Counted from the stretch's first letter, positions 45,926 to 59,159 are shown. The stretch: DNA of 64,000 nt from Adiantum capillus-veneris (GCA_014529385.2 CM043956.1:67108281-67172280); one strand, 5' to 3'. Numbers and translations are program-made. The notes: generated from the letters alone by a model not told the origin.

Positions 45926-47407
45926 ATGGATCCTTCTGCTACTTCAATGATAGAGTTCAAAAAGAAAATTAGACAATTGTTGATTATAATCGTTAGTGCA
46001 CTATATCCCGACGATATAGCGTGGATTGTTGCAGATGAGTCTAGATTGCAATCATTATACAGTGAGATTGCCCGCAAAATGTTGTTGTTATATCCAGACA
46101 AAACAACCGAATCAATAATCTCATTACTCAGCAGTTGGGTGGGCAATTTGCCCAAGGTGGCCTCTGATTTGAAAGAGGAATGCCCTCAAGAAGTAGACAA
46201 GGGTAAGCTAGAGCATTGGAACACGAGATGAAGAGTTGAAAAGGAGAGGTCAAGGCGAGCATCCCACATAGACACACAGTTTCGCCTAAGCAAGAAAATT
46301 TGAATGGCTATCACCAGAGTTATGGGGAGCAGCCAAGTTGGAGAACCGTTTATTGAGGAGGCTGCCATTGAGGGAACATCGGGTTCTACTGCTTCTGCCA
46401 GTCACCTGGAGAGCACTATATACAATTCTGAATGTAGTATGACTCTGGGCATTCCAAATAAGTCCATTAAGAAGATCAAGAAACTTGGGTCAGGGACTTA
46501 TGGCACAGGGTGGCAAGTTCAAATCAAAGGGATCAGTTTCCTTCTTGCAACGAATACTTATTGTGCAAAGGAGTTCAAAGGACAGGCCAAGCATCAGTGG
46601 AAAAGCTTTGCATCAGAAAGTGCGGTAGATCTCAACCATAGAGGGATTGTGAGGAGTATTGCCCACTCTGTAAGGTTGACATGGTTTCTGATATTCCCCT
46701 ACTTCAATGGGGGAACTTTAGGTGATCTTATGGAGACAGTGCCCCTTCCACATGGCTTTTTCACGACGCTTGTAGCGCATCAAGAGGGGAAAGGAAAGAT
46801 CCCTAAAGACTTTAAATGGGAGCAGCCCTCTGAAGACAGGAAAACACGTATCAAGAGCCTGTGCAATCATGCTCCCTCGTTGATCCATGCCTTGGTGAAG
46901 GCATTGCGATTTGCACATCACAAGGGAGTGATCCACAATGATCTGTATCCATGGAACATCATGTTGGACTTTACCAAGGATCTCACTCCCCATATTGGAA
47001 TAATTGATTGGGGATTAGCTCTGTGTGCTGGCTTAGAGACACAAAAGACCAACAATACCGATGAAACCTGTCAAAAGCTTCATCCTTGGAGAGCTCCTGA
47101 GTTACTAGATGGCAAGAATTTATGCCCATGGACCAAGGCCATAGATGTGTACACCATAGGATGGGTGATATGGCAATTTTGTAAGTTTTGTGGAGATTTC
47201 TCTGACTACTACAACACAAATTGGTTCAAACATAAGGTTTCAGTGGAGGTACAAGCCATATCTAGGATTGTTGTGGAAGGTTGGGTGAGGAAGAAATCCA
47301 CAGACAGAAAGACCTTGGCACTTTTGGACACAGAATTAGAAAGATTTGAAGCCCAGCCAGAACGATGCTTACGCCCTCCCTCTGAAATGAGTGTAGCCTT
47401 TTTTTGA
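45926..47407 (+). CDS. Atypical protein kinase gene, probably two coding exons
   Basis: An acceptor (ACCATTGCAG) ends at 45920 and an ATG follows at 45926. About 92 codons run to a donor, AAGG|GTAAGC, at 46203. The kinase part is open from 46304 to 47407 (367 codons) in the same frame, but TGAs at 46229 and 46301 lie between, so an intron is needed to join them; an in-phase acceptor at about 46337 is possible but weak. Numbering from 46304: GSGTYG loop at 63-68, Lys89 in CAKEF, HNDLYPWN at 211-218 (HRD Arg is Asn, usual Lys is Tyr), DWG at 235-237, and APE at 264-266. The loop Lys, both Asp and the Asn are present, so catalysis is possible. Substrate is unknown. Confidence 0.75.
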
Positions 47408-47589
47408 TGGATATATGTACTTTATGAAGCATGGTTTTCTGAGACTTTTGACTTATAAAAGCACTTTTAAAAATTGGGTTTTATGCGCCATGGATGATGT
47501 ATGAGTAATAAAAACACTTTGTTATATCTTAATAGACAACAAATTTTCTATGAGTTTTGTTTTTTCTCTTAAGTTTCAAGCAATAAGCC

Positions 47590-47775
47590 ACGTGGAGTCA
47601 CTGATTGTCATTCATTGATTTAAAAAATGGTGGTTACTCTTATATCAATTGATTGTCGTAAGATGGTGGTTATTCTAATATCAATTGATTGTCGTAAAAT
47701 GGTGGTGGTTAAAATTATAGCAATTGATTGTCGTAAAATGGTCGTTACTCTTATAGCAATTGATTATCATTAAGT
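47590..47775. repeat. Short tandem repeat with CAATTGATTGTCG unit
   Basis: About four copies of a 45-55 bp unit (CAATTGATTGTCGTAAAATG, then GGTGGTTA) between the kinase and RING genes. Confidence 0.75.
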
Positions 47776-47933
47776 TTGTATGCCGTAACTGAAGTATAGT
47801 GTTTAATCTGGATATGGATAATGATAATCAAAGGGCTAAGCGCACTTTTGAGCGTCTCAGATCCATGTGTCAAGGCGGTGGAGTGAACGACACCGCTCGA
47901 ATTGCAGCTCGTTGCTCCTAGTGGGCCAACCCA

Positions 47934-48770
47934 ATGGGTACACAATGGAAAGAGGTGAACACTAGGATTGACCGAGAAATGGTCAAACCCATATGGCCAG
48001 GCGTTGCAGATGACAACATCAATAAAGGCCGACTGAAGCTATCACAATTCATTAATGCAGACATACGAGACAATCGAGAGAACATATATCTCGATGTTAT
48101 GGGTCATCCTATGCATCATATGGATTGTCCATTGTGGTTTTCCAAGATGTTATACATGCATTATGTCTTGGGTGAAGCAGTGGACTTTAGCTCAAGGACA
48201 CCTCACATGACGGTTGAGGACATTCGCAGTACTGCAATCACCGTCACACGGCAAGAGATGTTATTGGCACTAGAAGGTGTGTCAATGGAAGTGCACCAAG
48301 TTAAGGAGGAGCTTCAAACTCAACTCAGGCAAGCATCACAAGCTACACAAGGCTCTCATGCAGAAGAAACCCTAAATAGAGACTTGGAAAGGGAGGTGAA
48401 GGTGCTATCTCGCCACGTAAAAGAGTTAGAGGTGACTATAAAAAAACAAAATTCTGCCACATTGATTGAGTACCCAACATCTATTGAGGCCCCTCCAGCT
48501 TCTGGTGAGCACGGTGGTCCTTGCCCCATATGTAGATCATTCTTTCATGAGTGGTGTGGTCACTTCAGCTTGCCATGCGGACATATGTATCATATATCAT
48601 GCTTGATGCAAAGCATGATGTATAACTTTCATTGTGCTATATGTGAGTATGAGATATCCAAAAATCTATATGCAATGTTCAAAATTTCTGAAGACTATAA
48701 TAAGCTTAAAGGTCAGCGTGAACAGGAGAATGAAGATATTCCCACAAATATTTCACTATCACTTGGATAG
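47934..48770 (+). CDS. Coiled-coil RING-H2 protein, 278 residues
   Basis: Single open frame from ATG 47934. Residues about 100-172 are Glu/Gln/Lys-rich with a heptad-like pattern, likely coiled coil. A RING-H2 finger follows: Cys197, Cys200, Cys215, His217, His220, Cys223, Cys234 and Cys237 have the C-x2-C ... C-x-H-x2-H-x2-C ... C-x2-C order. RING-H2 proteins are usually E3 ubiquitin ligases, so that is the likely activity. The N-terminal half has no recognised domain. It lies in the same orientation, about 530 bp after the kinase. Upstream exons cannot be excluded. Confidence 0.75.
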   Translation: MGTQWKEVNTRIDREMVKPIWPGVADDNINKGRLKLSQFINADIRDNRENIYLDVMGHPMHHMDCPLWFSKMLYMHYVLGEAVDFSSRTPHMTVEDIRSTAITVTRQEMLLALEGVSMEVHQVKEELQTQLRQASQATQGSHAEETLNRDLEREVKVLSRHVKELEVTIKKQNSATLIEYPTSIEAPPASGEHGGPCPICRSFFHEWCGHFSLPCGHMYHISCLMQSMMYNFHCAICEYEISKNLYAMFKISEDYNKLKGQREQENEDIPTNISLSLG

Positions 48771-49057
48771 TTTTTGTAACATTTGAAAACATTTACTCGT
48801 TGTCTTGCGAGAATTTATTAGAAAATTGTGAATTGTCTTCACTTCAACTTCAATTATGATATGTGATAATGCAACGATTTGTTAGGGCTTTGTATATTAT
48901 GAAGCTTTAATAGTTATTTGTGGCCTTGTAAAGGTTTTTAAGGGCTTCGTTTATTATTAAGCAAATGTCTAAACCTTAAACTAAATATAAAAAAAAGCTT
49001 ATAAGATAAACAGTTTCTGAACTTAACCAGAAGTCACTCAATGGATTCGATAATCTA
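48771..49057. other. Intergenic, AT-rich; convergent 3' ends
   Basis: Separates the plus-strand RING gene from the minus-strand hAT remnant. No gene seen. Confidence 0.5.
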
Positions 49058-50802
49058 TTAATTAAACCACCGTCGCCTGCTAGGACGGGTCAAAGTTGGT
49101 TCAATTTCCAAATTCTCTTCAATCTCTTCTAAAGTACATGTAGTTTCTACTTCATGAGATTCCCCTTGCAGCTCACTATCTTCATCCACCTCATCATTGG
49201 TTACATCATAAGTCCAGCGCGGCATGTCCTCTTTGTAGTTCTCAGCTTGCACTCTTGCCAATAGCCGATGGTTGCAGTACATATACACCAATTTTTCAGC
49301 TCTTGAATTTAGAAGGTGGTTTCTGATGGTGGAATGTACATATTTATATGTACTCCAGTTTCTCTCAGAACTTGAATTGGATGCACATTGGGCTAGGATT
49401 CTAACAGCTAGGCGTTTAAGGGTGGATGCACTACCACCATTCATCATCCACCACTTCCACGCTGGTTGCCCCATGGCAAGTTTCTGCACAAATTATGTAC
49501 CAAACTTACCCTCTTTGAGTTTAAACTTCGTAAGATCTGTAACAGCTGATGCATGCTCATCAGGATCATCATAAAACCTGCCTATCACATCATAAAAGTC
49601 TTCCAGCACCTCCTCATCAAGTTTGTCTATTTCCATTGCCCAATACTCTGGATCCAATAAGAAAGCTACGCTGTGTAGTGGACTATGTGCTCCAACCCAT
49701 CGACCATGCGCATACTTTCTCAAAATTTCTCTCCTCTTTTGAGTGAATGGTGTCTTCCAAGGCTTCAAAATTGGCTCCTGGGGCTCCTCTAGATTTGCAA
49801 GGCTTTCTTGAACAGTCCACCAAGCCATCCACACCTTACCTATGTTAGGCAAGGCAGAATCTAGTTGGCGTAATGTGAGCATAATTGGCATCATGACATT
49901 GTGCACATCCACCACATCATCCCTGAAGTGGCGATCAGCTAGTAGATCTCTGATCACCCCTATTTTCCTTTTTATCTTCTCCCTTTGACCAGCCTCCCAT
50001 TCTGAAAAAGTGGCACAAACAAATATCTCCATCACAGCATTCTTATTTTTTGTTAGTGATTCTACCGTATAGTAGTTGGTGCAAAATCTAGTTTCGCACG
50101 GCAGTTTTAACATAGTAGACATCCTCTGACGGTACATGTCAAGAACCCTCTGACGCTTCAAAACAAACTTGACTATTAAGCGAGCATTGTCTACTATCCA
50201 CTTGAACCACTTTGTGTCCTCCCTCTTGTACCAATCTTGCAATACCAAGTTCAAGCTGTGTGTACTGCAACCAGCACTATATAGGTGAGAGAAGCAACTT
50301 TCAAGTATCCTACCTGCAGCCCTGCAATTTTTGGCATTGTCCATGATTACTTGGACAACATTTTCTTTTCCAACTTCCTCAACTCCGTCGCCAATGATGT
50401 CAGCTATAAAACTGCTAGACTTTATTTGACCAGAGCTATCCACAACTTTGATAGAACATTCACCACGAGGACATACAAGCATGATGTTGATCAAAGGCCG
50501 CCTTTGAACGTTGGACCAACCATCACTAACGATGGTGTATCCAGATTGTTCTGTTGCATTTAATATTACCCTTTGATCATGAATATCCTGTTGTGTGCTT
50601 GTGTAACATTTATCCAACAGTTGGTTTCTCATATGGTGATATGTTGGAGGGGTAAATCCAGCACCATACTCCCCAATGCGTTTCCAAGCTGACTTCCATG
50701 CATCACGGGTGACAATGGCCAATGATCCCCCAGTGAAATAGACGGCTTTATCTAGTGCAAGTTGTGCTTCTTCTAAGGCAAGCCTTTTGAAGCTCGTCTG
50801 TA
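49058..50802 (-). pseudogene. hAT transposase remnant (DUF659 and hAT C-terminal domains)
   Basis: The frame runs from an acceptor-like TTACAG near 50803 through LALDKAVYFTGGS. The DUF659-like part follows (SGYTIVSDGWSNVQRRPLIN; VVQVIMDNAKNCRAAG; GCSTHSLNLVLQDW). The hAT dimerisation region reads RILAQCASNSSSERNWSTYK and HSTIRNHLLNSRAEKLVYM. One in-frame TAA near 49493 splits it. The N-terminal BED zinc finger is not seen; the upstream side runs into GA-repeat sequence. Ends at 49058. Confidence 0.88.
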
Positions 50803-50959
50803 AGCTAACCTGTCTACTTTTTGACGGGGATTTAACATTTGCGAGTTTTTCATTTCAAGTTTTTTTGACAATTTTAGCAATCTTTAGAGTTTTTTTAACC
50901 AAATATGTGTCATAGCATAAAGTATCTATTTAATGTAATTTTCAATCGTCATAAGACTC

Positions 50960-51165
50960 CATATATGTGTGGTTGACGGAGAGAGAAAGTATAAATTCTA
51001 GAGAGATAGTATTTATGCGAGTTACCATTGGAAGAAGAGATCATAAATCCTTGAGAGAGAGAGAGAGAGTGACTTCTCTTCTAGAGAGAGAAAGTAAAAT
51101 CATAGAGTTGTATATCACTACGCAGAGAAAGAGAGAGAGAGACAGAGATAGAGACTGAGAGGGCA
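50960..51165. repeat. GA-rich microsatellite region
   Basis: Interrupted (GA)n runs. Open frames across it are low-complexity Arg/Glu or Leu/Ser and are rejected as genes. Confidence 0.85.
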
Positions 51166-51733
51166 TAACGACGGAAAAAATGTAAACAAATAAAATCACC
51201 ATTTCACATCTCATGCCATTAGAGTCAAATATGCTCGCAACGCATGTGATCAGAGTTAAATAATCCACAACATATAAACATGCGATAAAGTAAAAAATCA
51301 TGCAAAATAGAGACAACACTAATTTCAGAGTTAAATATAATCCACAGCATATATAAATGTGATGAAGTAAAAAATAATGCCAGATAGAGACAATACTATT
51401 TTTCCCAAGCAATTGCTTTTTGAAACAACGTAAGTTTGAGGATGTAAGTACATTCGCAAAACTACCATAGGATAAGATCAAAATTAGAGTACAGAAAAGG
51501 ATAGTCGCCATAAATGTAATGGTCACTCTAAAAGGCAAGTAATTTGCTCCCAAATAGCTTGCAAGATGCTTCATATCTTTTGCTTGAAATTTGAAATCCT
51601 TTGCTGCATAAACAATGTTTTTTTAAGATAAATAATCACAAGTATAATAAACCAAAATAAATACAGAAAAACACTTTCATATCATAGATCAATATTCTAG
51701 TTGAGCGAAAGAAGCATACCAAACCAGTTGTAA

Positions 51734-54700
51734 TTAAATGGAGGGAGAAATCGTCCTTGGTTGTCCAAGAATAAAAGCGATGTCCATTGGTGAGAGGGTT
51801 GGCTGATGAATAGTCATGTGCTCCTTAGGTTCAAGTCCGAGCACTTTTGTGTACACATAAAACATATGTTTGCATGCCAAAAAGGATTTGTTGGTATTCT
51901 CTCGCTTCTGAAAATCCGGACACGTGCATGTTGGACTCTGTTTTATATGAATCTCATATCTATTTTCAATGAGAACTCGGAAAATTACATGCTCTTGAGA
52001 CCTTTTCACTTCATCCAAAAATATAATTGTCATACTATTACATGCTTCCAATTTCTTCATGGCCTCTTTAGAGATTCCATGCCTCCACTTTTTCTTCCTC
52101 GAGCTGCCACCACCTTCTTTGCAGTCGCCAGCAAGAGGTTGTGGATTTACCATTGAATTCTCTGTCCGAAATCCACTCTGATGTAGCGCGGCAAGTTCCT
52201 GTGTGGAGATATCTGTCCCTCTTGCTACTGGCCAAACATTTGGAGTAGGAGGTAAATCTTTGACTTGTCTTCTGATTGATTGGGTATGCAAAATATCATG
52301 ATTACAAAACCATAACCATTTCTCGATTGTTTTACCCTTGAACATTCTTTCGGACCATATACATGGAGCAACAAGACCAATTGAGCGACTATGCAAGATA
52401 TTGTCACAATTTTTTCTCCCTACTGTTCCAAAACATTTTCTTTGACTTTGAATGGGCATTCTCGTGAGGGCCCACTGAGTGCGTGGCACATCACTCTCAA
52501 ACACATTGTTTCTTTGAGATGACAAAGGTGTGGTTGTTTCTTTTTGAGATCCAATATCATCATCACTGTCACTAATTTGCAGTGGAATGTTAGAAATACC
52601 TGGTCCTTGGGTATCAAATTTGATTTTTTTTGGTCGACCGCGATGGTTTCGTTGCTTAGATTTCATGACATATTCCAGCCGATGGGAGCTACTTGTTCCT
52701 GTTCTGCCCCTCTTTTTACGTTGTACTGTTTCTTTGTCTCCATGCGAAATTGGCTGCGCATACATGGGAGTCCCTGCAACAGCCTCGCATAATAGATGGG
52801 CCACGTTGGTTGGAGTTGGAGTTTGCTCAGATTCAACTCGAGAAAGCAAGGTCTCCATTGTGGGACTCGTTCCTATATAACGCCCAGTAGTATATCCCAA
52901 ACGCTTTGCACATTGAATATATGAGTTTATAACATCCGTTACACATGCATCATACAAGGATATTTTTCTCTTTCCACCTTCACCCGCTAACCAACTGGCA
53001 TGTACACTTTCTGATAAATTCACATTGGGAATTTGTGCCCGCTCCCACGGACTTAGACCACCCTATGAAATGCAAAAAAACATGAATTAAAATTTATAAA
53101 TTTCATGTATGAAAATAAATTTTTCTAAAAATATAGATTGTCATAAAGGTACTTACATCTGTTCCAATTCCTCCCCAGTGTGAAATTCGTTGCTCCCACC
53201 ATTTAAACCATCTTCTCACTCTTGTGATGCTCTCTGTAGATAGATGTTGTCTCCACCACTTTTGAATTGAAAGTGCCTTTTGAGATGCAAGCACAATGGT
53301 CTTACAAGCTCTCCATTCCTCACACATATCAATGTGTTGATTTGTTAGATGTTGAGGTATCCACTTTTTAGCATATTTGTGGAGACTCTTCTCCCAATGA
53401 AATAGGCATGATCGTTCACGTCCCTCCATAATATTATCTGGCCCGCTATTGAAGACTGTTCGAATAGCATTCCAATTTGCACCAGCTTCATCAGACATAA
53501 AACCTGCAAAGTCAGCTGCACCATGTCCGTACTTTTCCATTGTTGAATTAAGGCTCTCCCAAAAAATAACTTGAGTCTTTGCATCCTCCTCTTTAGTTTC
53601 ACATATAGCAATTATTTGTAGTGATCGTATGCTACAAGATATTCAACATAAACATTTTCACACATCTTCTTTTATTTGATGATAAAAAAATATGAGATAT
53701 TTAAATACTTAAAGATTACCTTGGATCATAAACTGAGCATGACATTGTTGCCCATCCATCTATTCTATGGGTAAAATCAAAATGTACCCACGCATTTCTC
53801 AAGTCACCAATTTCAGTTCTTTTCATCCGATTTACTAGATCAATCCCAGAACCTGGTCCTTTAGTGGACATTTTAAATAGGAAGCACTTGTCATCCTCTT
53901 CACCCTGTCCAAGAAATCTACTCCCATGAAAAAAAGGAAACATGCACTTTTTTTGAAGCAATAAAATATTATCATATCCATCCCCAATAACAGCACCTTG
54001 ACTCTTCCTCTCCTTTGAAACAATTGAAGAAAACCTACACGATGCATCACAAGAAGGCTAAAATAATAGTTAAAAAATTAACAAATTCAAGGAACCAAAT
54101 TGAGTTTTCTTACCCTTTGGTTTGAACCAGTGGCATAATTTCTTCCAAAAAATCATTGAATTGTACATCCGATGTAGCTTCAGCTTCCTCACCAATCAAG
54201 GAGTGAAGAACAAGTTGTTGAGCCACCAACATTTGAATTTTTCTTGGGCCACCCTTTTCTATTTTTAGTACTGCACCTACCAGTTTCCGCACTCTTGAAA
54301 TAGCAGCCCTAGAGGTTCCTGCCTTAACATTATGACAATGTTTACCAACATGTATTGCCAGTCGCGACATTGTACCATCTCTAGGCAAAACATAATAGAT
54401 TTTGCAGGGACAAGCAGCAACACAAGTAACAACCTTCTGACAATAATGACAAGTTATTGTTGTATTCTCTTCCATGGCAAGGTAGTCCTTTTTCACCTGT
54501 CTGTTCAAATATCCATGAAAATCACTACTATTGAATTCTTGTTCCTTAATATAATGCGGACACGTTGAATAATTGCACTGCATGAATCCCAAACAGTGGC
54601 TTAGACGAATTGTGCATGCTATTGCCATGGTTGTCACAGATGGGCAAGTCCACAAGTGACCATCAAAGCGTTGTTCCATCCCTGTCATTCGTTTTGTTTT

Positions 54701-55234
54701 ATATTGAGTCACAGGTAACTCAAAACACAAATTTCCATCATAATGTTGTGGAAGTTCATCAACTTGCAAAGGAGCTCCACATAATGTTAACAGATCATTT
54801 AACTTTTTTGCCCCTGGATTTTGTTGAATCCAAATGACGATTGACTGAGTTTTGAGCTGTCCTATATCGTCACCACTACTTTCAAGATGCACAATGCTTA
54901 AAACATCTTCAGATATCTCTTTGTCATTTCCTTTCTCACTATCAGATACCTGTATATATGTGTCTGAATGAAGCATCTCAAACAAGCTCGAAAAAGAACC
55001 ATCTATTAAGAAATGCTGATGACCTTCTATATCCCACTGTGGTTGCAGCAAGACTTTTGTTAGGCCACAATCACTTTCAATAAGAGCAGATAGTGACTGA
55101 AAATGGCAAGATGGAGGCAGTAAACTCTGCAAATAGTAAGCACTAAGCAACAATGAGTTTCTCTTCAACTGAATGTCGTGGTTGACTATCTGACCACCAA
55201 CCTTCCAAGTTATTGTTACTTTCATGTTGGACAT
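51734..55234 (-). CDS. MULE/SWIM transposase-like gene, four exons, 1079 residues
   Basis: Exons 55234-54114, 54034-53720, 53631-53157 and 53062-51734 join in phases 2, 2 and 0 through GT-AG introns of 79, 88 and 94 bp, leaving one open frame. The N-terminal third has a Cys/His cluster (HLWTCPSVTTMAIACTIRLS; CHYCQKVV) that may bind zinc. The DDE core shows Asp460 (WVHFDFTH), Asp526 (AGFMSDEAGANW) followed by C-L-F-H-W, and Glu655 (NVNLSESVHASW), the Mutator order. A SWIM finger (C-T-C ... C-K-H) lies at about 1016-1036. A basic Lys/Arg stretch precedes it. No terminal inverted repeats were found, so it is either an autonomous MULE of the non-TIR type or a domesticated transposase. It is the most intact long gene here. 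Confidence 0.82.
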
Positions 55235-55595
55235 ATTCTCTCAAGCAACAGATTACAAGGTGGAGATGCGAGAAAACTGTGGTGGATTAAGTGAAGGTGG
55301 TGAAGGTTAATGAAAGTTAAAGATAAAGTGAAGGTTAATGAAACTGGTGAAAGTTAATGAAATATGTGAAGGTTAATGAAAGTGAAAGATTGGTAGATAG
55401 ACGAAAAGACAGTTGCATAAGATCTTGTGACGGCTCAAAGAATAATGAAAATCATAATTGAAGAAGTGCATTTAATATATGACGGTTGTGAATGTATGTG
55501 CAGTGGAATATGTCATCAAATTTGAGGGGCCATTTAATTTCTAAATGGTGGTTCAAGGACTGCATTTAATGCAGTCTAATAGTGTCTCCATCTTT

Positions 55596-55628
<33 letters not shown>

Positions 55629-56500
55629 GATTGTGTGAGTGTGTGTATAAAAAACATAACATTCTATATGACTGACTTTGTATAAAAAACATAGCAATTT
55701 TTTTAGTTAAGTTATATATATGATTCCATCTTGCCATTTTATATATATGTGTGTGTGTTTTTGGTAGTGTGTATATATAATTATTTTAGTTAAGTTATAT
55801 ACATTACTGTGCATGTGTGTAAACAACGTAGCATTTTTTAAAGTTAAGATATTTAAGTTGAGTGTATGTGCACATAGTTTAAGTTAAGATATTTAACGTA
55901 GCATTTTTTAAAATTGAGTGTATGTGCACATAGTTTAAGTTAAGATATTTTTAAGTTGAGTATATTTAAGTTGAGTGTATGTGTATTTTTTAAAGTTAAG
56001 ATATTTAAGTTGAGTGTATGTGCACATAAGATATTTAACTGTGCACATAGTTTTTCCATTTTGTGTGTGTGTGTGTGTGTGTGCATAACTTAACTTTAAG
56101 AATGCTACGTTTTTTATACACACAAACACATACAATCATTTTTTAAAATATATGGTTGTGTGTGTGTAAAAAACATAGTATTTTTTTAGTAAAACTATAT
56201 ATATGAATCCATTTTGTGTATATCTTTGTGTGTGTATATACATATATATATATATATATAAATGAATGTGTGTGTGTGAGTGTTTATATCACAATATCAT
56301 TTTTGTAATATATGGTGTGTGTGAAAAAAGTAGTAGTTGAGATGAAAGTGGAGTGAAGTTTAAATGGAGTTTTAATTGAGATTGAAGTGAAAGTGAAGTT
56401 TTTTCTGTGAAGAAGGAGATGAAAGTGGAGTGAAGAGAAAGTGGAGTTTTGCTGTGAAGAAGAAGGAGTAAGAGAAGACAAGGTACTGTGTGTGTGTGTG
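55235..56500. repeat. AT/TG-rich simple and minisatellite repeats
   Basis: Contains (TA)n and (TG)n runs (55600-55630, 56064-56082, 56240-56265) and several copies of TTTAAGTTGAGTGTATGTGC at about 55850-56030. GTGAAGGTTAATGAAA repeats occur at 55290-55385 upstream of the MULE-like gene. No gene seen. Confidence 0.75.
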
Positions 56501-56607
56501 TGTGTGCGCTTACCTGCGCACGCTCGCCCGATCCACCGGAGGAGCTCCATTAGGAACATTAGGATTCCTTACAAGGCCCATGCAAGGTTCATATTTCTCC
56601 TAATGTT

Positions 56608-56797
56608 AACAAGTAGAAACTGAATACACTAATAGAATGGGATGGACCGTACATCTCTTTATATACAGGTGGAGGTAAGGGATAACTGAGGGGAGCAATT
56701 CAAGGGAGTTGATCTAAGGAGTGATTTATGGGTGAGGTAGCTGATTATGGGTGGTTCACCCTTCACCTAACAGTCACGTGGAAAGGGACTTTGACAG
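56608..56797 (-). repeat. Inverted fragment of the 14-28 kb copia LTR
   Basis: Reverse complement of about 28327-28513, with scattered mismatches, including the TATATAAAG box region. The LTR start and its last 60 bp are missing. Confidence 0.88.
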
Positions 56798-59142
56798 AAT
56801 GATGGGGAGCTTCAAAGGAGGAGAATCAAAACCTACAGGAGGGTAATTTCTCTCTCCCCCTAATACTTAAAAAAAAATCTCACAAGCTATCTCAGTCAAG
56901 CCCATAAACGTCTCTCTCGCGCCATCTCAATCAAGCAATGATAGCCATAAGCTTCCTTCTAAGCTCTCTTAGCCGGTAATCTCTCGCTCTCCCTCAATCC
57001 ATAATCAGTATCATTCAATTTCGGATATCCATAGCTCTTCTCGCTCTTAGAAATCCTCCATATTCCGACTAACTTATCATACGCACAATTTAGCTTTGCT
57101 CCCTCTCGTTCCACTATCTTATGCTTAAGCTCTATGACTTGCCATCATAAGCTTCAAGTTACTTTGCTCTAAGGACCCATGCTGATCAATCCATTTTATC
57201 TTTCTCATACTTTCTAAGTCTATATAGATATCACGTTAATATATTTGATAACTTTATTCCCTATTTTGCTATATCTTGAGGATAATTTATTAAGCAAGAA
57301 AATTGATGGAAGATACAAGTTAAGGTCCCTCGGCAGATTTCTTCAGATAAGGATGCATTCAAGGACTTTGGGGAAACGAAGGTGAGCTCGACAACAGCTA
57401 AACAATTGCCATTGTTTGGCCCTATCTCCGTTCATTGAGGAGCTAAAGCGCATGCGGCTATAAGGGCTTAGACTCGAGAAGACTCCAATATCATGCTATG
57501 ATTGGGAGCAAAGCAGTGGTTTCAGGTTGATATTATTGTTGGATCTAGTGGCCTAACCCATTGTTGTTTATCATTTAAGTGATTAAAAGTGGTCCAGTTG
57601 ATCAAGCCTTATACAATTTATTTTAGTTCTTAATGATATAGTGCTCATTCGGGTATCTTATTGGCTTTTATTTCTCTGTTTCTACTTCTTCTCTCAACCA
57701 CATCTCACAGCTAGAGGCCTCGAGCCTTCCCGGTCCACTTTGCGAACACATATCCTCCAACAGTGTATATACAATGCAAAGGGGGGAAAACCTCCTAGTG
57801 AGGGAAAAGATACCCCGGTGGTCCTAACTTTGTGTTCACACACATCACTACCACATCTATATGGTAACATGAAGAGCCATTTTTCTCCTCTATTAAGCGT
57901 CGATCCGGGGATTTCCAAGTCGAAAAAATGGAGTTTATACGGAGTCGGAGGGCTACCTATTGATGTTTTGTGCTTGCCGACGGTGTGCTCGCTTGGAGCG
58001 TTGGATAAGGCGATTTTATAGACCTAAAAAACACTAGAGAGAGCCAATTATGGTGGCAAATGAAGGAGGTTGAAGGTGCAATTCTTTTACATGGATATGT
58101 AGAGCTTGAAGTGCTGAAGGACAAGGTCCTGATGCATCACCAAATGGAGCCACATTGTGCAAGATATGGACCTTTGAAGTTGAAGATGATTGCAGATCTG
58201 AGAAGGATGGGGCATGTGGTGATAGGTAGTCCTAGCCAGTTTTTAGCTATAGATGTGTAGTGCTTGATTTATGGATCCTACTGGTCTGTTTAAATTTGGA
58301 ATCGAGGTCAGGATGAGAGAGATATTTCATGATGAAGGTTTGACGAGGATCGATTTTGGGCCACTTTGAATGCTTTGGAGAGCGTGCAGTCTGGCTCAAC
58401 CAGGTTCTAGAATGTTTTATGTATCATATGGAGTTAATGAGGAAACTGCATGTCAAATGGAGTTCCGAAGACCAAGATATAGAGGATTGAGATTGGATGC
58501 TAGTTGGCGGCGGTGCGATACCAGAAGGTTTTTCTAGCATTTGGTTGGCTCTATTAGAGCACCTAGTGTGTTTGAAAAGGACCCCAGACGGGGAGATTCA
58601 TAGCCAGCAAGGACTGCCACTTGTGTGAATTTACAACTTGGGATTCGGTTCGGTGAGCACCATCTGACAGACAGTGCAAGTTGGGAAAAAGAATTTATTT
58701 TTTTTCAAGTTTTGGTGGAGTTTTGGAGGCCTTGGGGGCCAATTTCATGAGGAAGTTCCACATGGAGATGGGCAATGAACCCACATGGCGAGTTCGGGGT
58801 CCAAAAAGCATGGTATTTATCCAAGATAGGGTGCCCTTTTGAGTCATCTAGTAGGCGTGAAGAGCTTGAGACTATGGTCGCGATGGCGGCGGCGTGGCGG
58901 CTCTGTGCATTGCCTGCATGCAGGCGATCTGGCGGTTTTGGATAGAGAAGGAGGTGGTGGCGCTACCAGTGTTGGGCGGTTCTGTCTGCCCCAGCCGGTT
59001 AGGATGTTCGGGCGAGACGCTGACATGGCTGCCGATGAGGCCCTATTCACATGCCCTAAGGGGCCAAAAGTTTTTTGAAGGAGAATGCATGAGCAACGCG
59101 CCATCGTTGCCCCCCTTAAGAGGTGGTGCTTGTTCTGTGAGA
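56798..59142. other. No gene recognised
   Basis: Open frames at 57641-58021, 58060-58260 and 58839-59388 show no motif I know. The stretch may hold decayed repeat sequence. The last 80 bp precede the CACTA terminus. Confidence 0.35.
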
Positions 59143-59159
59143 CACTATAACATATGCAC

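Noticed and set aside
49493-49520. A mini-intron removing the TAA in the hAT gene
   Set aside because: GTAAGT...TGCAG is only 26 nt and would shift the frame; a nonsense codon is simpler.
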